This document shows, one piece after another, positions 56,236 through 64,000 of a stretch of DNA of 64,000 nt; the first letter of the stretch is position 1; each line of letters starts with the position of its first letter. The position numbers and the translations under genes are program-made. The stretch is taken from positions 3,906,001 through 3,970,000 of the forward strand of contig NZ_JACCFV010000001.1 in assembly GCF_013410545.1 (NCBI RefSeq). Direction: 5' to 3'. The notes under the pieces are model-generated. The model made no database searches. It was not told the origin of the DNA and saw nothing but the letters and a program-made list of their open reading frames with translations. The DNA comes from Pseudoclavibacter chungangensis (GTDB lineage Bacteria; Actinomycetota; Actinomycetes; Actinomycetales; Microbacteriaceae).

Positions 56236-57120
56236 CGGAGCTCGCCGCTGACGGGATCCCCGTCGTGGTGACGTGTCGGGTTCTCAAGCTCTCCCGCCAG
56301 CCCTACTACCGGTGGCTGGCCGACCCCATCACTGAAAGCGAGGTGGTGGAGGCGTATCGCGCGAACGCGCTGTTCGACGCGCATCGCGAGGACCCCGAGT
56401 TCGGGCATCGGCTCCTCGCGGACGAGGCACGCGACGCCGGCGAGGCGATGTCGGATCGGACCGCATGGCGGATCGCCTCCATGAACGGGTGGTTCAGCGC
56501 GTTCGGCAAGCCCAAGCGGGGTAGGAGCCGCCGGCCCGGCCCGCCGGTTCACGACGACCTCTGCGCCGTGGTCGATGAGGACGGTCGGACCCGGCATGTG
56601 TTCGCCGCGGACGCGCCGAACCAGCTCTGGCTGACGGACATCACCGAGCACAAGACCGTGGAGGGCAAGCTCTACCTCTGCGCGATCAAGGACGTCTACT
56701 CCGGCCGGATCGTCGGATACTCGATCGACTCGAGAATGAAGTCGCGGCTGGCCGTTCAGGCGCTCGAGAACGCCGTCCAGGTGCGCGGCGACGTCGCCGG
56801 CTGCGTGGTCCATTCGGACAGGGGATCTCAATTCCGAAGCAGGAAGATGCTCCGCGCTCTGGCCCGCCACCGCATGGTCGGGTCCATGGGCAAAGTCGGC
56901 TCCAGCGGAGACAACGCCGCGATGGAAAGCTTCTTCGCGTTGCTGCAGAAGGAACGTCCTCGACCGCCGCTCCTGGACCACACGCGAACAGCTGCGGATC
57001 GCGATAGTGACCTGGATCGAGCGGACCTACCACCGCCGACGCCGTCAAGCCCGCCTGGGCCGTTTGACGCCCATCGAGTTCGAGACCATCATGAACACGA
57101 CCGACGCACTGGCGGCGTGA
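56232..57120 (+). pseudogene. IS3 transposase OrfB (copy 1), frameshifted
   Basis: The integrase core is visible: first Asp in LWLTDITEH, second in VVHSDRGSQFRS, Glu in NAAMESFFALLQK. At ~56952 AAGGAACGTC appears where AAGAACGTC would keep the frame; the correct C-terminus (NVLDRRSWTTREQLRIAIV, then LTPIEFETIM) resumes in the next frame and ends at 57120. The one-base insertion lies right after the catalytic Glu, so the product is probably inactive unless it is a sequencing error. Confidence 0.85.
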
Positions 57121-57574
57121 CTACAACCTGTCACCTATCCATGCAGCAGACCCGAGCGCTTCGTCAACGAGGCACTCGCGTACCAGGACACCTCGTGGAT
57201 GTTCGTCGACACGGACCCTCGGACGGGCGGCAGCGAAGCGCACCGGCATGGCTCGCGTTCGAGCACGCGTTCGCGCAGCGATACCCGATCGTGGGTTTCT
57301 CGCCGGGCGCGGCCCCGATCGGGCGGTCAGCACCGACTCGTTCGGCGAGTTGGCGGATTCATTGGACATCGACGCGGCACGCCTGGAAGCGACCGTGGCG
57401 ACATTGAACGCGGACGCGGTCCCTGGACGCGACAAACGATTCCGGCGTGGCGACAGCCCACAGAACCGGTTCCTCGGGGACGCCTCGAACGAGCCGAATC
57501 CGTGCCTCGCGCCATTGACGGTGCCGCCGTTCTCGGCCGTGCCGATCCATGTCGGCGTGCTCGGGACGAGGTAG

Positions 57575-58625
57575 GTGTCGGGATCCTCGGTGCGGGGCCC
57601 ATCGGCCGGACGCATGCGGAGACGGTGACGGCGACGGCGGGCTTCGCACGCACCGCGGTGACGGATCCGTTCGATGGCGGCAGGGTGCTCGCCGAGGCGT
57701 TCGGCGTCCGGCATCACCTCGACCACCACGAGCTGCCGACGGCGAACACGGTGGACGCGGTCATCATCGCTGCGCCCAAACAGTTCCACGTCCCGATGGC
57801 GCTCGAGTTCGTGGCGGCGAGCATCCCGGTGCTCGTCGAGAAGCTGGTGGCGACGTCGCTCGAGGAGGCGCTCGCGCTCGTCGAAGCGTCGGAGCGCTCG
57901 GGCGTTCCCGGCCTCGGCCACCATCGCCGCCACTATCCGGTGCCGCGACGTGCAAAGCAGCTCACCGAGGCAGGACGGCTGAGGCCGTTCGTCGTGGTCG
58001 ACGTCACCTACTTCCTGTCGAAGCCTGTCGAGTGCTTCGACATCGCCCGGCGCCGGACGGCCGCGAGCGGTGGGGCGTTCCTCAGCAACCTGATCCGCGA
58101 GATCGACCTGCTTCGATATCTCGTCCGCGAGATCACGGATGTCACGGCGCTCGCGTCGGCGGCAACGAGCGGGGGTTCGGCGTCGAGGACACGGGCACAC
58201 TGACGTTCGTGTTCGAGAACGGCGCACTGGGCTCGCCCCATCATCACGGAAACGGCGGCCGGCCCGTGGAACTGGGATCTCACCGCAGACGATTCGGGAC
58301 GTCTCCCCGCTCACCAGGTGGAATCGCATCGCATCGGGAGGGGCGAGGCGTCACTCACGCTGCCGACGCTGGACGAATGGATGCACGCGGGGGAGGGGGC
58401 TGGGTGGAGCCCATGGAGGCGCGGCGCGTGCAGTGGACGGTGACGAGCGCCTACGTCGAGCAGTTGCGGTCACTTCGGCGACGTGATCGCCAGCCGCGCG
58501 GAACCGCTCGTGAGTGCGCTCGAGGGGGCAACCGACCTGGCCACCGTGGAGTTCGTGGCCGAGGCGGTCATGATGCGGAGGGTGACGGCCGTCGCGGCGC
58601 TGAACGCGCGGGGGCTGAGTCCCGC
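57575..58625 (+). pseudogene. Gfo/Idh/MocA-family oxidoreductase, multiply frameshifted
   Basis: The NAD-binding start GVGILGAGPIGRTHAETV joins the flavoprotein remnant directly with no start codon of its own. HHELPTANTVDAVIIAAPKQFH and VEKLVATSLEEAL follow, then the frame is lost near 58180 (NERGFGVEDTGTLTFVFENG), again near 58245 (AGPWNWDLTADDSG), near 58400 and near 58475, ending with ASRAEPLVSALEGATDLATVEF. Family assignment is solid; the gene is dead. It may once have acted in sugar or inositol catabolism. Confidence 0.8.
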
Positions 58626-58709
58626 CGACGGCGGATGTGCCGTGTCCCCCACGGGGACACGGCACATCGCTGCGCTCTGTCGGTTGTCGGTTGTCGGTTG
58701 CCTGGCGTC

Positions 58710-58949
58710 TCAGAGCTCGAGCTCGTCGTGGTCCGCTTCGCTCGACGAGGCCGCAGTGCGGCTCTCGAGAATCTTCGCGAGGGTCGTTGCCCTCCGCTCG
58801 TGCTTCTCTGCATCGCTGAGCAGCTCGTCGACGTCCGCCGGCGCGTACGGCGGACCAGGCAGTCCGCGAAGGCGTGCTTTCGCCACATGCTTGGAGAGCG
58901 GCGGCATGAGGTGGTGAATGGCCTCGTCCTCGCTGATGCGTCGCTTCAT
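58710..58949 (-). CDS. Small hypothetical protein
   Basis: 79 aa, highly charged and helical-looking (DEAIHHLMPPLSKHVAKARLRG, then ELLSDAEKHERRATTLAKIL), with an acidic C-terminus. No signal peptide or membrane segment. GGAGG lies six bases before the ATG. About 115 bases upstream are three AATCAACC repeats and an inverted repeat. Small charged proteins in IS-rich regions are sometimes antitoxins or regulators, but no such family is recognised and no partner gene is seen. Confidence 0.6.
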   Translation of the reverse strand: MKRRISEDEAIHHLMPPLSKHVAKARLRGLPGPPYAPADVDELLSDAEKHERRATTLAKILESRTAASSSEADHDELEL

Positions 58950-59387
58950 CGGAACCTCCGTCGTTGTCCGGGGTCCGGATGACCCCGCTGCGGAAAGGCT
59001 CCGTTTCGACACTGAGTAAAAATGCGAGTTCCGCCCGCGCGCGCGTCGTCGCGAATGGCTACAATCAACCAATCAACCAATCAACCAAGTACGTGGTTGA
59101 CGCGTTGCTCGGATTCCCGATTCACAGCTTCGTGAATCCGCCGCGGTGACGAGGGGCAGCGGCCTCCCATGCCGAAAGCGCGGTCCCTTCGAAGCCATCG
59201 CGGGCGCTTCGCAGATGAGCGGGTGGTCGGGTAGCGCGTTGGTGCCGGGTGGGGGCGAGGACTTCCGATGATGGAAGTGCTCACACTGCGCATCCGCAGG
59301 AAGACCTTGACCTGCAGCTCGCTACCTCCGCGACCACTGACCTGACGGTGTTCTGTCGTCTCGATGAACTGGGCCTCGGTTGTGTTG
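58950..59387. promoter_or_regulatory. Non-coding gap with direct repeats and an inverted repeat
   Basis: 438 bases without a supported gene. AATCAACC occurs three times in a row (59063-59086). The last copy begins an inverted repeat TCAACCA-N6-TGGTTGA (59081-59100). The array could be an operator for the small gene at 58710-58949, about 115 bases away. The remainder, towards the IS5 remnant, shows nothing recognisable. Confidence 0.55.
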
Positions 59388-60105
59388 CTAAACCCATTGG
59401 AGGGTCGCGGCGAGGCAGATCGCGGAGTGGTAGTTGCGGGCGGTCTTGTCTGAGCGCATCGTGATGCCGCGCCATTGCTTGAGCTTGTTGAAGCACCATT
59501 CGACGACGTTGCGGCACTTGTAGCGTTCTCGCTGCCCGCGCCCGAAGTGGATCGGTCGGCCGGGCCGCTTGAGACGGTGGGCGATCTGATCATCACGTTC
59601 GGGAATCTCGGCGACGATGCCGCGCTCGCGCAGCCAGGCGCGATTCGCTTTCGACGGGTACCCCGTGTCTACCAGCAACCGGTCCGGCCGTGACCTCGGC
59701 CTGCCGGTTCGCCCGGGGACACGGATTTCGCAGAGCACGTCGATGAGCATGCTCGTGTCCGCCGCCTGGCCTGGCGTCAACAGGAAGGCCAGCGCTCTGG
59801 CCTTCCCGTCGCAGACCAGGTGGTTCTTGGTGGTCAGCCCACCGCGGGAGCGACCGATCGCGTGGTCAAAAGGCTCCGCCCCGAACTTCTTGCAGTTCGA
59901 CCTGGCCCCCTGTGTCCCGACGCAGGGTCGCCCCGTGCTGGTGCACGCGCACGATCGTCGAATCGATCGACGCGACCCAGTCCAGCTCGCCACGCTGATG
60001 CGCGAGGGAGTCGACCTTCTCGAGCACCCGCGCCCAGACACCCTGCTCGGACCAGCGGTTGAAGTTCTTGTAGATCGTGTTCCAGTTCCTCCGCGACGGA
60101 GTGCA
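59388..60105 (-). mobile_element. IS5-family transposase remnant, truncated at its 5' end
   Basis: The first readable part (NTIYKNFNRWSEQGVWARVLEK, IDSTIVRVHQHGA) lies in one frame and the rest (GRSRGGLTTKNHLVCDG, LLVDTGYPSKANRAWL, RYKCRNVVEWCFNKLKQW) in another, with the shift near 59880-59930. The domain order is that of IS5-group DDE transposases, which often use two frames. The N-terminus is cut off near 60105, where an ISL3 fragment in the opposite orientation begins. The outer left end could not be fixed. Confidence 0.8.
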
Positions 60106-60336
60106 GATCGCGACGCTGGACCCGTTCGCTGGATACAAGAAGGCCCTCGACGACGAACTCGACGACGCGACCGCGGCCCTCGACGCGTTCCATGTGGTCA
60201 AGCTTGGCACCGCCGCGGTCGACGAGGTCCGCCGCCGCGTCCAGCAGGATCTTCACGGGCATCGTGGGCGCAAGGGTGATCCGCTCTACGCGATCCGCAA
60301 CATCCTCCGCACCGGACGGGAGAAGCTCACTGATCG
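60105..60336 (+). mobile_element. ISL3-family transposase fragment, opposite orientation
   Basis: About 77 codons (IATLDPFAGYKKALDDELDDA, DAFHVVKLGTAAVDEVRRRVQ, NILRTGREKLTDR) match the middle of the two larger ISL3 transposases nearby but on the + strand and with clear sequence differences, so it is a separate, older copy. It is cut on the left by the IS5 remnant and on the right by the end of the next ISL3 element. Confidence 0.85.
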
Positions 60337-60359
60337 GGCTCTTCGGACATCCGGTGGGG

Positions 60360-61152
60360 TCATGGGGTGAGGCCGCCGGCGGCGAGGAGCATGCGGAGTC
60401 GGTAGTTGTGGCGGTTGCGGTAGCCGCGGGCGAGGCGACGGTGGAGCTCGATGATCCCGTTCACTGCCTCGGTGCCCCCGTTCGATGAGCGCCCGGTGGT
60501 GAAGTATGCCAGGAACGCGGCTCGCCAGCGTCGGAGGGTGCGGCCCAGGCGTGCGATCTCTGGGATCGGGCAGGTATGGAACGAGTCGACGACCTTCTGG
60601 GCGATCCGCCGCCCGGCGGCGAGGTCCTTCTGGTGGTAGGTGGAGCGGAGTTGTTGCGCGCACTGCCACGCGATGAACACCTCGTCGTGCGCGGGGTCGG
60701 CTTCGATCGCCGCAGTCAGCCGCGTGCGCTGGCGGTCGGTGAGGTTCTCCGCTCCCGCGCGGAGGATGGTCTGGATCCCGTAGAGCGGGTCGCTCTTACG
60801 GCCCCGGTGGCCGAGGGTGTCTTGCTGGACGCGCCTGCGGACCTCGTCGACGGCGGCGGTGCCGAGCTTCACAACGTGGAACGCGTCGAGCACCGCGACG
60901 GCGTCCTGCAGCTTGTCGTCGATCGCGGTCTTGTAGCCGGCGAACGGATCCAACGCCGCGACCTTCACGCCTCGGCGGAACGCGTCGCCGCGCTCGGCGA
61001 GCCAGGACGCGTAGGCCTTCCCCGACCGGCCGGGCACGAGGTCCAGCAGCCTCGCCCGCGTGTTCCCGTGGTTGTCGCGGGTGAGGTCGACCATCCCGGT
61101 CAGCTCCTTCGGTCCACGCTTGCGAGGGTCTGTGTGATGCCAGACATGCTCG
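60360..61152 (-). pseudogene. ISL3 transposase 1, C-terminal part
   Basis: Continues from the separated N-terminal part (62426-62956) at the residues VWHHTDPRKRGPKELTG. It includes ALDPFAGYKTAIDD, LDAFHVVKLGTAAVDEVRRR and the C-terminal GTEAVNGIIELHRRLARGYRNRHNYR block holding the last catalytic acidic residue. Its terminal ~260 residues are intact and about 85-90% similar by eye to the second ISL3 copy. Confidence 0.88.
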
Positions 61153-61235
61153 TGGGCTGACCCCGTTTTGTAGGTCCAGTCGTTATGTGAGTGGTCCTGT
61201 CGCCCGAGGGTTCGGGCAGGGAGACTGGTCAGATC

Positions 61236-61547
61236 ATGACGAATAGCAGGAAGCGCCACACCCCGGAGCAGGTCGTCCGAAAGCTTGGGCAGGCCGACAG
61301 AATGCTCGCCGACGGCGCCGACGGCGCCGACGGCGCCGACGGCGCGGACGTCGCGGCGGTGTGTCGGGAGCTCGGCGTGTCCGAGCAGACGTACTACCGG
61401 TGGCGGAACCAGTATGGCGGCCTGAAGGCCGACGACGCGAAGCGGCTCAAGGAGCTCGAGAAGCAGAACGCCACTCTGAAGCGACTGCTGGCCGAAGCGG
61501 AGCTGGAGAAGGCCGCGCTCAAGGAGTTGGCTGAGGGAAACTTCTAG
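61236..61547 (+). CDS. IS3 transposase OrfA (copy 2)
   Basis: 103 aa. RKRHTPEQVVRKLGQADRML and VCRELGVSEQTYYRWRNQYGG form the helix-turn-helix, and KRLKELEKQNATLKRLLAEAELEK the zipper. Between them, four to five GAD triplets (9-bp repeats at ~61313-61350) replace the short linker usual in the family. It ends just before orfB. Confidence 0.87.
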   Translation: MTNSRKRHTPEQVVRKLGQADRMLADGADGADGADGADVAAVCRELGVSEQTYYRWRNQYGGLKADDAKRLKELEKQNATLKRLLAEAELEKAALKELAEGNF

Positions 61548-62412
61548 GCCCGGGTAGGCGCCGCGCCGCCGTCGCTCACCTGATCAGGACACTGCAGGTG
61601 AGCGAGCGGATGGCGTGCCGGCTGGCCGGGCTGAGCAGGTCCGCGTACCGTCGCCCGCTCAAGGGCGACACGACCGCCGACCCGGACAGGGCGTTGCGGG
61701 ACTGGCTGCGCGGTACGCAAAGAAGCACCCGCGGTGGGGATACCGCAGGGCCTACCACGACGCTCGCGGCGAGGGGTGGGCCGTGAATCACAAGAAGATC
61801 CAGCGGCTCTGGCGCGAGGAAGGCCTCCGTGTCCCCCAGCGGCGGCGGCGCAAACGCGTCGGATCCTCGACCGTTGACGCCCCGGCAGCGGTCGCCCCGA
61901 ATCTCGTGTGGGCGGTGGACTTCCAGTTCGATGCCGACGAGCAGGGCCGCCCGATCAAGATCTGCTCCATCGTCGACGAGCACACCCGTGAATGCATCGG
62001 AGGGCTTGTCGAGCGGTCGATCACCGCGGACCGACTCACTGCCCACCTCGAGGACCTCGCCGCCGTCCGCGGCGCGCCCGCGGTGCTCAGATCAGACAAC
62101 GGCCCGGAGTTCATCAGCGACGCGATGGCCGACTGGGCCGGCACCCGCACCGGCCTGTTCTACATTCCGCCCGGCTCGCCCTGGCACAACGGGTATCTCG
62201 AGTCGTTCAACAGCAGGCTCCGCGACGAGTGCCTGAACATCAACAGCTTCTACTCGCTGCTGCACGCCCAGGTCGTGATCGGCGACTGGAAGACCGAGTA
62301 CAACCACGACCGCCGACACTCATCGCTCGGATACCTCGCACCGGTCGACTACGCTCGGCAATGCACCCATCAACTGGAAACCGACGACTCGCACAGCGAC
62401 CGGACCGAATGA
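61547..62412 (+). pseudogene. IS3 transposase OrfB (copy 2), frameshifted
   Basis: The N-terminal part (VSERMACRLAGLSRSAYRRPL, to RALRDWLR) and the integrase core (YAKKHPRWGYRRAYHD onwards) are in different frames; one base is missing at ~61710 where CTGCGCGGTAC should probably contain an extra C. The DDE residues are in WAVDFQFD, LRSDNGPEF and WHNGYLESFNSRLRDE. The product needs correction or frameshifting to be functional. Confidence 0.85.
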
Positions 62413-62425
62413 GGGGGGCGGCCCA

Positions 62426-62956
62426 CTCGTCGACTCCGAGCGTGGTCACGCCATCGAACCTGGTCTCGTCCGCGGCGAGCTTCTCCAGTTCCGGTTCGAC
62501 GGCCCGCCACACCGTCTTCCACGATGTCCCGAGCTGCCGGGCCAGTCCCGCGATGGTCGCGTGCTCGCGACGCAGCTGCCCGATCGCCCACGCGACAGCG
62601 CGGGTAGTGATCGAGCCGCGCGGCGCGACCAGTCCAGGGACCTGCTCGACGAACGTCTTCCGCGGGCAGTCGGCATCGCCGCAGCGCCAGACCCGCTGCC
62701 GCCACACGATCCGCACCCGCGTCGCTGCGGGCACGTCATGCAACACCCGTCGGCGGCGCCCCCGACCGGCCGCGACGACCCCGCACGACGGGCAACCGGT
62801 CGGAGACGGCGGGCTCGAGACCGTGACGACGAGCAGCCCCGAGCGGCGGTCGGCGTGCTCGACATGGACACCGTCCAGGCCCAGGAGCAAGTCGCAGCGG
62901 GAACACGGGCAGGCGGCAGAGCGCGCGTCAGCGCACCCCGAACTATGGTGAGACAC
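62426..62956 (-). pseudogene. ISL3 transposase 1, N-terminal part
   Basis: About 176 codons from a GTG start: zinc-finger cysteines (CPSCGVV, then WRCGDADCPRKTFVE) and a helix-turn-helix (HATIAGLARQLGTSWKTVWRAV) lead to DGVTTLGVDE, where the IS3 element cuts the gene. The C-terminal half lies beyond the insertion at 60360-61152. Confidence 0.88.
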
Positions 62957-63075
62957 GTCGAGGTCCTCGTCATGGAACAGCAGTTGGCGCTACTGATCCT
63001 CGGGGACCTCGACCCCTACCCACCGACCATCACCCGGCGAGCCTCACCCCCACCGGATGTCCGAAGAGCCTTAGC

Positions 63076-64000
63076 GGCTCTTCGGACATCCGGTGGGGGT
63101 CATGGGGTGAGTCCGCCGGCGGCGAGGAGCATGCGGAGTCGGTAGTTGTGACGGTTGCGGAACCCTCTGGCGAGGCGGCGGTGGAGCTCGATGATCCCGT
63201 TGACGGCCTCGGTGCCGCCGTTCGATGATCGTCCGGTCGTGAAGTAGGCCAGGAACGCTGCCTGCCAACGGCGGAGGGTGCGGCCGAGGCGGGCGATCTC
63301 GGGGATCGGGCAGGTGTGGAATGTGTCGACGACCTTCTCGGCGATCCGCCGCCCCTCGACGAGGTCCTTCTGGTGGTAGGCGGAACGCAGTTGCTGGGCG
63401 CACTGCCATGCGACGAACACCTCGTCGTGCGCGGGGTCGGCCTCGATCGCTGCCGCGAGCCTGGTCCGCTGCTTCTCGGTGAGGTTCTCGGCGCCGGCGC
63501 GGAGGATGGTCTGGATCCCGTAGAGCGGGTCGCCGGTCCGACCGCGATGCCCGAGGGTGTCTTGCTGGACGCGGCGGCGGACCTCGTCCACAGCGGCGGT
63601 GCCGAGCTTGACGACGTGGAACGCGTCCAGCACGGCCGTGGCGTCTTCGAGCTTGTCGTCGATCGCGGTCTTGTAGCCGGCGAACGGGTCAAGAGCTGCG
63701 ACCTGCACGTTCTTCCGGAACGCTTCGCCGCGGTCTGCGAGCCAGGACGCGTAGGCCTTCCCGGAGCGGCCGGGCACGAGGTCGAGCAGTCTGGCCCGCG
63801 TCTTTCCGGTGCTGTCGCGGCTGAGATCGACCATCCCGGTCAGTTCCTTCGGGCCGCGCTTTCGGGGGTCGACGTGATGCCAGATGTGCTCATCGACGCC
63901 GAGGGTGGTGACGTTCTCGAACCGGGACTCGTCCTCAGCCAGTTTGACCAGCTCGGGCTCGACGGCCCGCCACACCGTCTTCCACGACGTTCCGAGCTGA
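63076..64000 (-). mobile_element. ISL3-family insertion sequence 2, running off the window
   Basis: Begins with GGCTCTTCGGACATCCGGTG, identical to the terminal repeat of ISL3 copy 1, only five bases (TTAGC) after that copy ends and in the same orientation. The right end lies outside the window. Confidence 0.9.
63100..64000 (-). CDS. ISL3 transposase 2, N-terminus outside the window
   Basis: 300 codons are visible, open to the right edge (the frame upstream reads QLGTSWKTVWRAVEPEL). GVDEHIWHHVDPRKRG is uninterrupted here, showing the ancestral sequence at the site where the other copy carries IS3. ALDPFAGYKTAIDD and GGTEAVNGIIELHRRLARGFRNRHNYR complete the DDE-type domain. No frameshift is seen, so this copy may be able to move itself and its neighbour. 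Confidence 0.92.
   Translation of the reverse strand, partial: QLGTSWKTVWRAVEPELVKLAEDESRFENVTTLGVDEHIWHHVDPRKRGPKELTGMVDLSRDSTGKTRARLLDLVPGRSGKAYASWLADRGEAFRKNVQVAALDPFAGYKTAIDDKLEDATAVLDAFHVVKLGTAAVDEVRRRVQQDTLGHRGRTGDPLYGIQTILRAGAENLTEKQRTRLAAAIEADPAHDEVFVAWQCAQQLRSAYHQKDLVEGRRIAEKVVDTFHTCPIPEIARLGRTLRRWQAAFLAYFTTGRSSNGGTEAVNGIIELHRRLARGFRNRHNYRLRMLLAAGGLTP

Larger units (their letters stand above)
55863..57148 (+). mobile_element. IS3-family insertion sequence (copy 1)
   Basis: 1286 bp. Left end TGCTGCATGGGTAGGTGACA and the complement of the right end, TGCTGCATGGATAGGTGACA, form inverted repeats with one mismatch in 20. The 3-bp sequence GAC directly precedes (55860-55862) and follows (57149-57151) the element, a target duplication of the size IS3 elements make. 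It carries orfA and orfB on the + strand and interrupts an FAD dehydrogenase remnant. Confidence 0.9.
54889..57574 (+). pseudogene. FAD-dependent dehydrogenase (fumarate reductase/ketosteroid dehydrogenase type), frameshifted and split by an IS3 element
   Basis: Pieces in several frames follow one flavoprotein: ASVVVDEKADRIGGTTSAG (FAD region, ~54950), AAYLTAGSGHVKDPAPIEWYVAQGE (to 55157), PLTALARPDYRADWGGAALGGRSLD (~55190-55270), VIDVGSSRVHALSFVLATGGFERNP (~55555-55640), then after the insertion ERFVNEALAYQD (57155) and DIDAARLEATVATLNADA to GVLGTR (57574). At least three frameshifts, a 12-bp repeat expansion and the insertion at 55863-57148 disable it. Confidence 0.78.
61153..62425 (+). mobile_element. 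IS3-family insertion sequence (copy 2, IS407-like) nested in ISL3
   Basis: 1273 bp. Ends TGGGCTGACCCC and the complement of the right end, TGGGCCGCCCCC, form 12-base inverted repeats with two mismatches. CTCG stands on both sides (61149-61152 and 62426-62429), a 4-bp target duplication. Joining the flanks restores the ISL3 reading frame exactly at VTTLGVDEH. Confidence 0.9.
60337..63070 (-). mobile_element. ISL3-family insertion sequence 1, interrupted by an IS3 element
   Basis: The terminal repeats begin GGCTCTTCGGACATCCGGTG at 60337 and appear as the complement ending at 63070. Removing the nested IS3 element and one copy of its 4-bp target duplication leaves about 1457 bp, a normal ISL3 size. 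The transposase gene lies on the minus strand in two parts on either side of the insertion. No 8-bp target duplication was found around the whole element. Confidence 0.9.

Noticed and set aside
59063..59100. A plasmid or replication origin with iterons
   Set aside because: Only three short repeats, no DnaA boxes, no AT-rich unwinding stretch and no rep gene nearby; an operator is more likely.
54380..64000. A prophage, integrative element or genomic island with its own integrase
   Set aside because: No integrase, phage structural or conjugation gene is visible and no attachment repeats flank the tRNA genes 27 kb away; the region is explained by decayed genes and ISs.

Overview
The window is a high-GC actinobacterial chromosome segment. 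Gene content and order (tilS-hpt-ftsH-folE-folP-folB-folK-DUF3180-PH-domain genes-panC-lysS-clpC), heavy GTG start use and start codons lying 6-7 nt after TANNNT -10 boxes point to a Microbacteriaceae-like organism; genus and species cannot be fixed from sequence reading alone.

Layout. 1-4.4 kb: end of a peptide-type ABC importer operon. 4.3-9.1 kb: a TetR/EamA pair with a visible operator, an FMN reductase, an MFS exporter and a LysR gene broken by two frameshifts. 9.2-13.8 kb: a two-way Asp23/Gls24 envelope-stress locus, with five overlapping genes leftwards (Asp23, small membrane protein, divergent Asp23-like, two membrane-anchored proteins) and rightwards an ECF-type sigma factor, an anti-sigma-like protein whose C-terminus is itself Asp23-like, and a third small protein. 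14-24.6 kb: an L-arabinose uptake and catabolism operon (LacI regulator, YtfQ/R/T/YjfF-type ABC importer, araD, araB, araA) with two single-base frameshifts in the transporter. 24.7-26.8 kb: a MerR-aldo/keto reductase-cysteine hydrolase operon. 26.9-27.3 kb: tRNA-Glu, -Asp and -Phe.

27.9-54.4 kb is the conserved core: M23 peptidase, ppa, tilS, hpt, an RNB ribonuclease, ftsH, the folate cluster, three PH-domain membrane proteins, a Rossmann/DUF2520 protein, panC, lysS, an MFS protein, a lipoprotein, a stand-alone Clp N-domain protein, clpC and an EamA permease.

54.4-64 kb is a decay zone. Remnants of pobA, a zinc alcohol dehydrogenase, an FAD dehydrogenase and a Gfo/Idh/MocA oxidoreductase are followed by a pile of insertion sequences: an IS3 element with a 3-bp target duplication inside the FAD dehydrogenase remnant, an IS5 remnant, an ISL3 fragment, a full ISL3 split by a second IS3 element with a 4-bp target duplication, and a second ISL3 only 5 bp away.

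Two families of long intergenic palindromes recur (9793, 53025; and 13870, 24599, 26809), the second with compensatory base changes. Many short tandem repeats and at least five one-base indels in otherwise intact genes are also present; the indels may be real decay or sequencing error.
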